This document shows positions 1-8,977 of a stretch of DNA of 64,000 bases, piece after piece (position 1 is the stretch's first letter; every line of letters starts with the position of its first letter). Under the pieces are notes generated by a model that ran no database searches, was not told the origin of the DNA, and saw nothing but the letters and a program-made list of their open reading frames with translations. A program made the translations under genes and the position numbers. The DNA is from Oceanicoccus sp. KOV_DT_Chl. GTDB lineage: Bacteria > Pseudomonadota > Gammaproteobacteria > Pseudomonadales > Dasaniaceae. Where the stretch lies: positions 1,302,001 through 1,366,000 of the forward strand of contig NZ_FQLF01000002.1 of the NCBI RefSeq assembly GCF_900120175.1. Direction: 5' to 3'.

Positions 1-900
1 CACCCGATCACTTCCAAAATTGATCAAGCGTATACGAGATAGAATTTTGCTGGTCAATTGCTCATCCGCTAACTCACTGGAAATAAGTTTAATACTGGTA
101 ACCGCCCCCGCAGGACTAATCACCATTTCAAAAACAAAGCGGCCTTCCAGCGCTGGATCTTTCCGCAATGCGCGATTATAAATAGAGAATATGGCGCCCT
201 TGTTTTTATCCATCACTCGGCGGATAGCCTGATCGCTGCGACCACTTACTGTATCCGCCGTCGCCCTGGCAATCGCTTGCGGCTGATCACTGAAACCGTC
301 AGGGGTACCGACCTTAGTCGTTTCCCGACCAGATAAAGCGCGACCACCGGTATTTTCACTGACCGCTGCGACCTGTACGCCGCCACTGGCTTGCGCCGAT
401 TTTTGGGTAATCACTGAACGCTTGGTTTCAGCCGCTTTTGATTCGCCCCGACTCAGTTGCTTGCTGTCCAACTGATTAATATCAACACTTTCCCTAAGCT
501 CAGTCAGATCATCTTTAAATGCTAGCAAACCTGAAACCGCGGCGGTGGCCTTAGCCTTTTCAACCACATCAACAGGCTTGGGCTTAGGTTTTTCTTTAGG
601 CTTTGGCTTTTCTTTTTCTACCGGCTTGGGCTTGGGTTTTTCTTTGGGCTTTGGCTTGGGTGCGACCACAGGCTCTGGTTTTGGCAGCTCTTTCTTTTCC
701 ATAATCACCCGCGCCAATTGCGGTGGCACCGCTTCTTTTTGCTCGCGAGGAATTTCTTTTACCGGCACTAACGGTATTGCTATACCGAACAACAACAGCA
801 CAATTAATCCCTGCCACAGCAACTTCCGATAGCGCTTATCATCCTTCTCGGATACCGCCCAAGGCAATTGTAATTCTGGACCTGTCACCCACGCTGCCAC
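1..900 (-). CDS. AgmX/PglI C-terminal domain (TonB-like) protein, 3' end missing
   Basis: The frame is open from a GTG at 900 to the left edge, so 300 residues are visible and the C-terminus is cut. GTG is chosen because GGAG lies about 9 bases upstream and the preceding ExbD stop is at 903. There is a short cytoplasmic N-terminus, one membrane segment (about residues 27-45), a Lys/Pro-rich linker of KPKPKEKP-type repeats (about 75-110), and a C-terminal domain with RFVFEMVISPAGAVTSI, typical of AgmX/PglI. Such proteins span the periplasm like TonB and couple an ExbB/ExbD motor to envelope partners; in Myxococcus the GltG/GltJ proteins carry this domain. It is the last visible gene of the motor operon (1-2627). 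Its partners here are inferred. Confidence 0.85.
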   Translation of the reverse strand, partial: MAAWVTGPELQLPWAVSEKDDKRYRKLLWQGLIVLLLFGIAIPLVPVKEIPREQKEAVPPQLARVIMEKKELPKPEPVVAPKPKPKEKPKPKPVEKEKPKPKEKPKPKPVDVVEKAKATAAVSGLLAFKDDLTELRESVDINQLDSKQLSRGESKAAETKRSVITQKSAQASGGVQVAAVSENTGGRALSGRETTKVGTPDGFSDQPQAIARATADTVSGRSDQAIRRVMDKNKGAIFSIYNRALRKDPALEGRFVFEMVISPAGAVTSIKLISSELADEQLTSKILSRIRLINFGSDRV

Positions 901-902
901 GA

Positions 903-1433
903 CTAACTCTCCAATGACGGCGGCGCGTCAACTTCTGGCTGTTCAGCAACACGATTTACCGCCAAGGAAATATCACGGTAATCGTTGGCCGAACAGGTGG
1001 TCATTAATTGCTTGAGTAAATCGTAAGGCATACTCTGGTCACCCATAATAATAACCGAGCGACCTTTCAGTTTTTCTTCTTCACTGAGTTGGCTGCGACG
1101 AGAGGCCTGATATACCAACTCTTTGTTTAGCGCTGCCAGTGTAGCCGCAACCCCTTCGGGAGATTCCAAACTACCAATGGTATTGCCCTGCACAATAATA
1201 TTGCTATCACTGACTTTGATTGTAATGGTCATCGCAGGCTTGGTTTCTGCAATAGAGTCAGGCAATGTGATTGATTTATCTGCTGACAACACTTCAACGT
1301 CGCCACTGTTTACCATCAAGAAAAAAACCAGAATGGTGAAAATATCCATCAACGACACTAAGTTTAATTTAGGATGCTGACCGTGTTTACGATGATTTCT
1401 GGCCATGCGTTTGGCGCGAAGAGACTTTTTCAT
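903..1433 (-). CDS. ExbD/TolR-family protein with the membrane Asp retained
   Basis: This 176-residue protein has a basic N-terminus, one membrane helix (about 23-43) and a periplasmic domain. Within the helix SLMDIFTILVFF keeps Asp30, the residue that in ExbD/TolR/AglS carries protons through the channel. It overlaps the upstream ExbD gene (ATG at 1433 lies inside the end of the gene stopping at 1430), which implies translational coupling. With the ExbB-type protein and the second ExbD it forms an AglR-Q-S-like trio. It probably acts in the inner membrane as the proton-conducting stator subunit. The driven process is unknown. Confidence 0.85.
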   Translation of the reverse strand: MKKSLRAKRMARNHRKHGQHPKLNLVSLMDIFTILVFFLMVNSGDVEVLSADKSITLPDSIAETKPAMTITIKVSDSNIIVQGNTIGSLESPEGVAATLAALNKELVYQASRRSQLSEEEKLKGRSVIIMGDQSMPYDLLKQLMTTCSANDYRDISLAVNRVAEQPEVDAPPSLES

Positions 1434-1948
1434 TGCTTAGCCTCCGCCATAACAGGGGCATCACCAAAGGCAATGTTAGGAAATAATGCGGCATCAACCA
1501 CATCTGCCACCACTACCGCCTTATACGAACGCACCGTATCCATCGCGGTAATAATGGTTTGATAATCGGTATCAGGGGCAGACAAAATAGTAATATTTTT
1601 TCGCTCTATCCCTTTCTCCAGTAACTGCCTCTTTACTTCCTGCAACACCAGACTTAGCAGTTTAAAGTCATGCTCACCAGTCTCTGTTTTGACGATAGTT
1701 TTAACGCGAATACCCTGCGGAAAATTAACCGTCATCTGCTCATTATCAACAACCAACTCCACCTGCATTTTGTCAGCTTCGCTACTGCTAGCGGCGGTCG
1801 ACAGGGCCGGCAAATTGACATCAATAACGGTGATTTGGGAAAACACCATACCTAGCAGCAGCACCGGTACCAACACAATCATCAAATTCATGAAAGCGGT
1901 AATATCGAGCTCCGCCTCGGTAGGCGGGTTGCGACGAAGACGTCTCAT
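1430..1948 (-). CDS. ExbD/TolR-family protein with Asn in place of the membrane Asp
   Basis: This 172-residue ExbD-type protein has one N-terminal helix and a periplasmic domain with a DVNLPALS stretch like ExbD. Aligning ELDITAFMNLMIVL with ExbD HDINVTPFIDVMLVL puts Asn21 where the essential proton-carrying Asp normally sits; Asp15 remains nearby at the membrane edge. This suggests a structural rather than proton-translocating subunit, with the neighbouring ExbD (Asp30) carrying that function. That is an inference. The gene sits 10 bases after the ExbB-like gene and overlaps the next ExbD gene. Confidence 0.85.
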   Translation of the reverse strand: MRRLRRNPPTEAELDITAFMNLMIVLVPVLLLGMVFSQITVIDVNLPALSTAASSSEADKMQVELVVDNEQMTVNFPQGIRVKTIVKTETGEHDFKLLSLVLQEVKRQLLEKGIERKNITILSAPDTDYQTIITAMDTVRSYKAVVVADVVDAALFPNIAFGDAPVMAEAKQ

Positions 1949-1958
1949 TGGAAAACCT

Positions 1959-2627
1959 CTAAGCAGCGGGCTTGTCTTGATTACGCGTTTGCGCCGCTAG
2001 CTTGGCGCCCAACGTGTTCAACACTTTCACTCCCGCCATTTCAAGGCTATCGACTATTTCAGCGGTTTTCGTTTGTAACAAGGAGTGCAGCAACAACAAC
2101 GGAATAGCCGCAATCAAGCCAAATGCTGTAGTGTTCATCGCTACCGAAATACTGCTCGATAACATTGCGGCCTTCTCGGTCGGCTCAGCATTGGCCACCG
2201 CAGTAAACGCTGCAATCAAGCCAATAATGGTACCTAGCAAGCCCAGCAGGGTAGAAATATTTGCCAGAGTTGCCAGGTAAGGCGTGCGCTTTTCTAATTT
2301 CGGTAAGGCCTCAAGAATGCCTTCTTCCATCGCATATTCCACATCATCACGACGATTACTGTTGGTAAAACGAGCCACACCCGCACCGATAATTCTGGCC
2401 ATCGGCACAGTAGAGCGGTTTGCCTCATCAACAATACTGCGAAAGTCACCCTTCTTTAACGCCGGCAACAGCGCCTCAAAGGCCTTTTTATTACTGGTTT
2501 TTGCCACTGTCAGCACTAGCCAGCGCTCGATAGAAATTGCCAGGCCAATGACCAGAACAATAGCAATGGGGTACATAAATGGGCCACCCGTCTGAAAGAA
2601 GCGGATGATGGCAGACAGAAATTCCAT
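1959..2627 (-). CDS. MotA/TolQ/ExbB proton-channel family protein (AglR-like)
   Basis: This 222-residue inner-membrane protein has three membrane segments (about 15-35, 120-145 and 155-180). The family signature is in the second half: LGLLGTIIGLIAAF followed by the AMNTTAFGLIAAIP helix. It starts with MEFLSAIIRFFQTGGPFMYPI, typical of ExbB/TolQ. With the two ExbD genes downstream it should assemble a proton-driven motor like AglRQS, TolQR or ExbBD. It is the first gene after a terminator (2758-2783), so the motor operon can be transcribed separately from the TPR operon. Confidence 0.9.
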   Translation of the reverse strand: MEFLSAIIRFFQTGGPFMYPIAIVLVIGLAISIERWLVLTVAKTSNKKAFEALLPALKKGDFRSIVDEANRSTVPMARIIGAGVARFTNSNRRDDVEYAMEEGILEALPKLEKRTPYLATLANISTLLGLLGTIIGLIAAFTAVANAEPTEKAAMLSSSISVAMNTTAFGLIAAIPLLLLHSLLQTKTAEIVDSLEMAGVKVLNTLGAKLAAQTRNQDKPAA

Positions 2628-2757
2628 AGTTCTTACCTAATAATATTGGATTCAGTAAACGGGTTGGTGGTGCAGTGGTTTCACTACTTTTACACTACAA
2701 GTTTTTATCATAGCAGGCCTAGCGGCGACTGCTTTAAATCTAGTGCTTAAGAATCTT

Positions 2758-2783
2758 AAAAATGCCAACCAGATGGCATTTTT
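2758..2783 (-). terminator. Rho-independent terminator (possibly bidirectional)
   Basis: A perfect 10-bp inverted repeat AAAAATGCCA / TGGCATTTTT has a 6-base loop and a T-run on both strands. It lies 5 bases beyond the stop of the small exported protein gene and 130 bases before the ExbB-like start, ending the TPR/redox operon and separating it from the motor operon. Confidence 0.8.
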
Positions 2784-2788
2784 GTGGG

Positions 2789-3061
2789 CTATTTTTCAGC
2801 TTCGGCAGTTGAGGCGCCAAAGCCAGCATCGCGGTAATTTAATTCGCGGATAAATTCATCACGATCCACCGGCGCAAAAACCTCACCCAGCCATTCATTA
2901 TCCGGGCGATACTCCACCTCAATTCGCTCAGCAGATTGCCAGGGCAACACATACATCACTTTTGGCTGCTCCTGATTGCCCTTGACGGTACTGCGCAGGG
3001 TGATTACACCCTCATCCGCAGAGGCCGCCAGCGCTATCAACATGATCAATATGACTCGCAT
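2789..3061 (-). CDS. Small exported protein of the TPR operon, unknown function
   Basis: This is a 90-residue protein starting at ATG 3061, with the SD-like GGAG in AAGCGGAGCAATGAG just upstream. It begins 2 bases after the TGA of the TPR lipoprotein gene. A further in-frame upstream ATG would overlap that gene more deeply and lacks a site. MRVILIMLIALAASA looks like a signal peptide. The mature part, about 75 residues, is acidic and has no motif I recognise. Tight packing at the end of the operon suggests a periplasmic accessory of the TPR/motor system. Confidence 0.65.
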   Translation of the reverse strand: MRVILIMLIALAASADEGVITLRSTVKGNQEQPKVMYVLPWQSAERIEVEYRPDNEWLGEVFAPVDRDEFIRELNYRDAGFGASTAEAEK

Positions 3062-3062
3062 C

Positions 3063-3716
3063 TCATTGCTCCGCTTTGATTCGACGGCTGAGATCAGCAA
3101 CCCAGCCCTTCACCTGCCGATCGGGCGGCTCGGTTAATGCTAAATACGACTCATAATGAATAAGCGCATCATCTAGACGCCCCATATAGAGGTCATACAA
3201 AATACCCAGATTTTTATGACTGACCGCGTCTTGATCCCACACGGTCAATGCTCGCAGATAAACCGCTTCAGCTTCTTGAAAGCGTCCCTGCTCGCGTAAC
3301 AACACTGCCAAACGATGGTAGGCCGCCAGATTATTAGCATTCACTGCAATAGTCTGCTGATAATAGGCTTCGGCTTTTTTATTATCAGCTTGCTGCTCAC
3401 TGACAATACCCAAATTCAGCACCGGCCCCGACAAGGCTGGATAGTCGCTCACCAAAGCCAATAAGCGTTGCTCAGCATCTTTCCAATCGCCAACCTGCAT
3501 GGCGACAAGGGCTTTGCCATATCGCGCCTTGGCATCACTGCTCACAGAACCCTGATTTTGCTCATAAGGTGATGGCACCACCACAAGCTCTCCAGCAGCA
3601 TCCTCTGTAGCAACGACCTCCTCTTTATTCGGCGCCTCTTGATTCAACCCCAATGGAATTGACTGACACCCAGTCAGCAATAGCAACCAAAGTAGTGGCA
3701 CCCCATAGCGCAACAT
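3063..3716 (-). CDS. TPR-repeat lipoprotein (GltE/NfsE-like size and layout)
   Basis: This 217-residue protein starts at ATG 3716, which overlaps the preceding TAA (TAATG) and follows GAGGGG. Lipobox LLTGC puts the lipidated Cys at residue 17. About 80-200 holds TPR helices (ARYGKALVAMQVGDWKDAEQ; LNLGIVSEQQADNKKAEAYY; YHRLAVLLREQGRFQEAEAVY; NLGILYDLYMGRLDDAL). Proteins of this type are scaffolds anchored in the outer or inner membrane; GltE of Myxococcus gliding is a TPR lipoprotein of comparable design. I infer a scaffold role between motor and outer membrane. Confidence 0.8.
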   Translation of the reverse strand: MLRYGVPLLWLLLLTGCQSIPLGLNQEAPNKEEVVATEDAAGELVVVPSPYEQNQGSVSSDAKARYGKALVAMQVGDWKDAEQRLLALVSDYPALSGPVLNLGIVSEQQADNKKAEAYYQQTIAVNANNLAAYHRLAVLLREQGRFQEAEAVYLRALTVWDQDAVSHKNLGILYDLYMGRLDDALIHYESYLALTEPPDRQVKGWVADLSRRIKAEQ

Positions 3717-6571
3717 TAGTGAATCCCCTCGTGCCATTCTACTCGCTGCTCCTGTTTACCGTAGCGCGCAGGCAACAGCACACTCAGTGCACTAAAACTT
3801 TTTTTCACTGAAGCATTGTAAACGCCATCCCAACTGCGTTGCGCATTACCTTCGTGAATAGCTATCGCTTTTTCCTCAAATGGAAAGGCCTGCTCTTCCA
3901 GTAATACATCATATTGCTCACGCTCCAACTCATCCAACTTGGCGGGGCGCTCCGAGGCCATCAAATCACGACTGAGCTGGGCATAAACTTCCGCCAGTCG
4001 ATAAACCGCCAACGTTGAAAACGCTTCAATACCGTAGTCGTTGGTTTTGGTATACGCCTTGACCACTTTATCCATTGCCTGCTTTTTCTTTTTAAAGGAC
4101 TTTTTCATTGGCAGTTTTAATTTAATTGCCAGAAAATCCTGATAAGCATCATCGGCTAATACCGCTGAGGCCGAGGCCGCTAAATGTCGCGACCGATCGT
4201 TGCGCTGACTTCCCGCCTGCGCATCGGTAGCAATTATTTTACGCAGCCAAAAGCGACGCTTATCGGGCTCACCCGTTTGTTGATAAAGGCTATCCATTTT
4301 ATTCATAGCCTCCAATCGCGTAGCAAAATACTGTGGATAGTTGTGAGCGTATTGACGATAGTGCACAATAGCTTCGGCGCGATTGTCTGCTCGCTCAAAA
4401 TACGAGGCCGCCAAAAATAATAATTCTGCCTGTTGTTCAACGTCGGTCGTTTTCGCAAACATCAACATAATTTCATCAGCTGCCGCTTGCCAATCTTCAG
4501 TTTGTTCGTAAGCGAGAACCAGTTTCGCAGGTATTGCAGGCACCAAGCGATTATTTGGGAAACGCTGTTCAAAATCTTTTAATAAACCAATGGCCTGTGT
4601 CCACTGTTCCAACGCCAGCAGTTGTTCAGCCGCATCATATTGCGCCGTCACTCGCACACTGGAAGCCGGCGCCACGTCAATCACCCGCAAAAATTGTTCG
4701 CTGGCTTGCAAGTTATTACCCGCTACCAATGCAGCTTCACCCTGCTTATAAATACTGGCGGCCAACAACTCAGTCCATTCCTGAATACGCTTATCTTTAG
4801 CTGGTAAGGTTTGAATCGCCTGCTGATAAGCGGGTTCGGCATAAGCATAATCCTGCTGCCGGTAACTGGATTGTGCGATTAGCCACCAGACACTACGCCT
4901 CTGCTCTAATGCCAGGTTTTGCTCTTGCGGTAATAAAAACTCGGCTGCGGCAATCGCCGCCAGATCAAACTTCATTACCGATAAACTTTCCGCTGCATGT
5001 AACACTAAATCCGGCACCCGTGGATCCTGATTGAACTGACGCGCATAACGCAATTCACTGGCGATGCGCCGCTCTTTCCAGGCGCCGGCAAACAGCGCTT
5101 TCTCATCAGCAGTATCAATAATTCGACCATAGGCCAAGATTCCTGCATAGCCAGCCTCCATCGCATTTTTATCGGCGGGATAATCATAGGCGACGATATC
5201 GTAATGGATAATAGCATCAGCATACTGGCCGCTGTCGTAACGCGCTTCAGCCAATAAAAAATGAAACTCTGGCAAACGCTCATCACCCGGAAAACTATCA
5301 ATATATTGTTGGTAATCATCCGCCGCCTGCTGATAACTGGCTAGCATCTCTTGTCTTAACTCATCCTGTTTTTTGACCGGCGCAGTAGTTAACGCTTTTT
5401 GCAGCTGTTGTGCGCGAGCATGATAAAACTTCGCTAACTGTGGAATAAATACTTGTAAGTGTTCAGCAATTTTTTCGCGCACAGCGGCCGAATGATTTTG
5501 CCAATACTCACTTCCCACGGCAAACTGCTGGGTGTACTGACGCTTATCCCTTAGCACCTCCTCAGCAAAACCGGCCCGCTCCACCATGGCAATGGCGCGC
5601 ACAAAAAATTCATGGGACTGATCAGCTTGTGGATAGGTGGCAGCAAATGCCTTGTAGGTATCTGCACTGTCCTGAAAACGTTCCTGCGATAAATACAACA
5701 TTGCCAGAGCATCATAAAGATCAGGGAGATAATGATGCGCCTGCAAACCGCCTTCAATATCATTGAGGCTGGAGGCCCCTTCCCGATAGGAAAACGTCAC
5801 ACTCAACACGCGATAACAATCTTTCACTAACTCTTTGTCACCCTTGGATAAGTCATAAAAATTATTTGAAGACGCTGCCAGCGCATCCAGCGTAGCAATA
5901 AACGCATCTGTGGCAAGGCGGTATTGATTTTGTTTAAAGCGCGACCACCCCACCATGTACAAGGCGTTATGGTAGTAAGCACTTTCTACTCCAGCATCAA
6001 CAACTTTTTGATAACTGGCACCTGCCTCGGCATATAAACCGGCACTAAAAAAACTCTCTGCTCGTCTGAACTCTGACTCAACAAACAAAGCAGATTGCTG
6101 GTGATCACTACTTAATTGCGACAAAGCGTCGATCGATTCATCTAACTGGCCGCCCATAGCGTGGGCTTTTGCCAATTGGTACAACAACTGGTCCCGCGAT
6201 TGCGGCTCAATATCAGCGGCTAATAGTTCCTGATACACACTCACGGTTTCAGCAAACAAAGCCTCACTAGGCTCACCATCAAATAACCGGCGCTCACCAC
6301 GCATCATCTCCAAAGCCGCCAATCGACGCTTCAGTTGAAATTGACTGACCGGATGTTGATCCGCAGTTAGCGCATCCCGATAAAGCGCATGCACTTCTGC
6401 CAGACTTTTACTCGCGATCGGCTCACCTTGTATCGGCAACGACGCTGTAGGCAATGCGCTCAACGTTAACTCTGCGGGCGGCTCCTGCTCGTCCTGCCCT
6501 ATCCAGCTACAACTGCTAGCAAGCAACACCACACCGGTAAGCGGCAGCATTAAAAAAGGGGACCACCTCAT
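3716..6571 (-). CDS. Large TPR-repeat lipoprotein
   Basis: This 951-residue protein has a lipoprotein signal (LLASSC, Cys21) and TPR or TPR-like helical pairs over nearly its full length, for example about 135-330, 410-520 and 560-760. The repeats show the A..Y..A/W..A pattern (AEAGASYQKVVDAG; YADAIIHYDIVAYDYP; QASEQFLRVIDVAPAS). The last 200 residues are helical and Lys/Glu-rich. Its ATG overlaps the TGA of the previous gene (ATGA), so the two are translationally coupled. The length suits a long periplasmic scaffold. Large TPR proteins also accompany Agl-Glt and Nfs systems, but I cannot assign an orthologue. Confidence 0.8.
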   Translation of the reverse strand: MRWSPFLMLPLTGVVLLASSCSWIGQDEQEPPAELTLSALPTASLPIQGEPIASKSLAEVHALYRDALTADQHPVSQFQLKRRLAALEMMRGERRLFDGEPSEALFAETVSVYQELLAADIEPQSRDQLLYQLAKAHAMGGQLDESIDALSQLSSDHQQSALFVESEFRRAESFFSAGLYAEAGASYQKVVDAGVESAYYHNALYMVGWSRFKQNQYRLATDAFIATLDALAASSNNFYDLSKGDKELVKDCYRVLSVTFSYREGASSLNDIEGGLQAHHYLPDLYDALAMLYLSQERFQDSADTYKAFAATYPQADQSHEFFVRAIAMVERAGFAEEVLRDKRQYTQQFAVGSEYWQNHSAAVREKIAEHLQVFIPQLAKFYHARAQQLQKALTTAPVKKQDELRQEMLASYQQAADDYQQYIDSFPGDERLPEFHFLLAEARYDSGQYADAIIHYDIVAYDYPADKNAMEAGYAGILAYGRIIDTADEKALFAGAWKERRIASELRYARQFNQDPRVPDLVLHAAESLSVMKFDLAAIAAAEFLLPQEQNLALEQRRSVWWLIAQSSYRQQDYAYAEPAYQQAIQTLPAKDKRIQEWTELLAASIYKQGEAALVAGNNLQASEQFLRVIDVAPASSVRVTAQYDAAEQLLALEQWTQAIGLLKDFEQRFPNNRLVPAIPAKLVLAYEQTEDWQAAADEIMLMFAKTTDVEQQAELLFLAASYFERADNRAEAIVHYRQYAHNYPQYFATRLEAMNKMDSLYQQTGEPDKRRFWLRKIIATDAQAGSQRNDRSRHLAASASAVLADDAYQDFLAIKLKLPMKKSFKKKKQAMDKVVKAYTKTNDYGIEAFSTLAVYRLAEVYAQLSRDLMASERPAKLDELEREQYDVLLEEQAFPFEEKAIAIHEGNAQRSWDGVYNASVKKSFSALSVLLPARYGKQEQRVEWHEGIH

Positions 6572-8433
6572 CGCGCGGTCTCCTCACTGTTTTCATCATA
6601 GAGGCGAGCAATCGACAGCTTCGCCTTACCGAGATAAAAACCTAATTGTTGTTGCTGCTGTTCTAACTCGTCGATAGCCAACTGCCGAATAAGATCTGCC
6701 TGCTGCTTTAATCGCTGCTCGACCAACACTTGCTGCTGCTCGGTGGTTTGCGCTAATTGTTCAATACGCGATAAAAATAATGACTGTGCACGATTAGCTA
6801 CTGTCGCCTCAACTGCGGCTAATTGTTGTTGTGCTTGCGCTAGTGTTATCGACAAATCACTGCGCATTTTTTCTAATTTCCATAACTCAACTGGGTATTG
6901 CTCGCTATCTTCCCATAACAATAATCCACGAAAGCGACGAATTTGCTCACGCTCAAATTTACTGACCTGCCCTGCCGGTTGTAGCTGCTTTGCCAGCACT
7001 TCGCTGCGCTCAATTCGCCGCCATAAATCCCTGCGCCGCTCATCAACCAATAATCGACCAGAAACATCTTCACGGGCTGCTGTAATACGTTGCTCAAGCG
7101 CAGCAACTGCCGCTGACAATTGCTGAAAGCGTTGCTGATACTGAGCCAATTCATCGCCGTCAATCACGCGCTGCCACAAGGCTTGCTGCTCAGCATCAAC
7201 AATTTTAAGCACCTGCAAACGTTCATTGGCGTGCTGCAGATAATGCTGCAAACTGATCACATCCCGGTAATCTTTAACGGCAGATTGAAAACTATGCCGA
7301 GCAAATAAATGCGAGAGATAAGGTGCATTATCAGCCGCAGGATGAATTTCTTCCGGCAATAACCAATCACTTTCTGCATCCATTTCAAAACCAAATAATT
7401 GCAGCAGCGGTTGTTGACGGTAACTTTCGATAGCCGCTGCTAGCTGGTCTAACTCTGCAGCATAGGCATCCCTTGCGAATTCATATTCGCGCAACGCCGC
7501 GGCGTCTGCATCTAATTGTTCGTATGCATAAGGCAAAGCTAAATACACTTCCTGCACACCGGATTGCAGCAACGATTGTGAGCGCAACTGCTGCCAGGGT
7601 GTTAACGCCTGCTCCGGCTGTCCTGCTTGTAAATGTGCCCAACCCAAACCTAATAAGGCGCGGTCTACCATCGGGCTGTTTAATCTCACCTGACTAAAAT
7701 GCGCAATGGCGGCATCGAGTTGCTGCTCCTGCAAACGAGCAAAACCTGCCGCCGTCAACGCTCTATCGCGTAAGGTTTTTTCAACATCCGTGCTTAATGA
7801 TAATTGACTCAAATTATCATAGGCTTCCGCAGCAGCAGACCAATCACCACCGGCCGCCAGTTGGCCGCCGCGATTAAACCAGTAGTAAGGCAAAAAAATT
7901 GAATCTTCAGATAATTGCGCAGCGGCGGTTGCAGCAGCTTGCAGCTCGCCTAGCTGTAAATGAAGCTTGGCTTGTAAATAAAAACTTTCTTGTTGCAGGT
8001 TGGAGTCTATTGATTCTGTAACCGTTGCGGCTGTGACTTGTTGCAACGCAGACAAAGCCCGCGCATCCTCACCACGCTGATAATTTAATTTTCCGAGGTA
8101 AAACCAGGCCCGCTGGTGCTGTTGTTGCCAGCGTGTTGAATCCTGCTCAGTGGGTGTAGTTAGCCATTGCTGAAAGGTCGCCTCAGCGGCACGGCCAAGA
8201 CCATAAGATAAACTCATCCCCCCTTTCAGTAACGCCGCCTGATCGGCGTGATGGGGCAATGACCGGGTCTCTTCCGCAGCCATCAGTTCAGTGAGGGCGT
8301 TAAAATAATCCTGCTGATAAAAATGATACAAGGTTACGCCATAGCGCAAGTCCTGTACCGTTTCTGTCGCTACCGGCGCACTCGCCAGCGCTGTCAGTAA
8401 AACAACCGCCAGACGATTTAGATAATCCCTCAC
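6568..8433 (-). CDS. Exported TPR and coiled-coil protein
   Basis: The chosen start is GTG 8433, just after the previous stop at 8435. It gives VRDYLNRLAVVLLTALASAPVAT as a good signal peptide; a longer in-frame ATG at 8487 would overlap the upstream gene by 53 bases. The protein is about 621 residues. TPR-like pairs fill about 30-330 (FYLGKLNYQRGEDARALSAL; ALLGLGWAHLQAGQPEQAL). The C-terminal third is Gln/Glu-rich coiled coil (about 400-610). The layout resembles the large TPR/coiled-coil proteins of gliding or spore-coat export machines (GltD/NfsD-like). It is probably periplasmic. Confidence 0.75.
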   Translation of the reverse strand: MRDYLNRLAVVLLTALASAPVATETVQDLRYGVTLYHFYQQDYFNALTELMAAEETRSLPHHADQAALLKGGMSLSYGLGRAAEATFQQWLTTPTEQDSTRWQQQHQRAWFYLGKLNYQRGEDARALSALQQVTAATVTESIDSNLQQESFYLQAKLHLQLGELQAAATAAAQLSEDSIFLPYYWFNRGGQLAAGGDWSAAAEAYDNLSQLSLSTDVEKTLRDRALTAAGFARLQEQQLDAAIAHFSQVRLNSPMVDRALLGLGWAHLQAGQPEQALTPWQQLRSQSLLQSGVQEVYLALPYAYEQLDADAAALREYEFARDAYAAELDQLAAAIESYRQQPLLQLFGFEMDAESDWLLPEEIHPAADNAPYLSHLFARHSFQSAVKDYRDVISLQHYLQHANERLQVLKIVDAEQQALWQRVIDGDELAQYQQRFQQLSAAVAALEQRITAAREDVSGRLLVDERRRDLWRRIERSEVLAKQLQPAGQVSKFEREQIRRFRGLLLWEDSEQYPVELWKLEKMRSDLSITLAQAQQQLAAVEATVANRAQSLFLSRIEQLAQTTEQQQVLVEQRLKQQADLIRQLAIDELEQQQQQLGFYLGKAKLSIARLYDENSEETAR

Positions 8434-8434
8434 A

Positions 8435-8953
8435 TCACCACTCTTTAACGGCAAACTCAGGTTGCTGCATAGCCGTTGAATCGACAATTTTTAATTCCAG
8501 ATTTTTTGCATCAGCCAACTTATTAAACGTTAAACTGGTTGCCCGACGATAATCTCGTCCCTGCGGCCCACGACCGGTGAACACCGCCACCAACTCATGC
8601 CAGCCACTTTTGATATTGCCGACAAACAAGCGGTGGACACCGCCACGGCGCAATGCGTCTAACTGTCTATCTGTATAGAGAAAATGGCTGACGACTTCAC
8701 CATCCACTGTTAACTTCACTGCATCCAAAGCGAAATAATGACCGACATCCAAAGAGATAAACACCGCCAATTGGGTATTAGATGGAAATAATAATTCTTC
8801 TTCCAGAATAAACAGATCTTTGTTCAGTTCCAGCACTTGGGATTTTAAGGTTTGCAGATCATCAGCTAGTGGCGGTTCTTGCGCCATAAGCGACGGGCAC
8901 AGCGCTAATAGACACAGCACAGCCCAGGTTTTAAAAAAGGGTATGTTCAACAC
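8435..8953 (-). CDS. Exported protein of unknown function, 172 residues
   Basis: Signal peptide MLNIPFFKTWAVLCLLALCPSLMAQ is followed by a short helical segment (about 32-55, LKSQVLELNKDLFILEEELL) and a beta-rich domain (about 60-160) with DALRRGGVHRLFVGNIKSGWHELVAVFTGRG. The latter suggests a small carbohydrate- or protein-binding beta-sandwich. I do not recognise the family. It lies between the DUF1501 gene and the TPR genes and overlaps the start region of the next gene, so it belongs to the operon. A GltC/NfsC-type partner role is possible but not shown. Confidence 0.6.
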   Translation of the reverse strand: MLNIPFFKTWAVLCLLALCPSLMAQEPPLADDLQTLKSQVLELNKDLFILEEELLFPSNTQLAVFISLDVGHYFALDAVKLTVDGEVVSHFLYTDRQLDALRRGGVHRLFVGNIKSGWHELVAVFTGRGPQGRDYRRATSLTFNKLADAKNLELKIVDSTAMQQPEFAVKEW

Positions 8954-8977
8954 CTGAATTCCTTAGGTTTATTATCG

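Noticed and set aside
545-832. Plus-strand Gly/Ser/Phe-rich reading frame
   Set aside because: It is the antisense of the Lys/Pro linker of the AgmX-type gene, whose coding strand is well supported.
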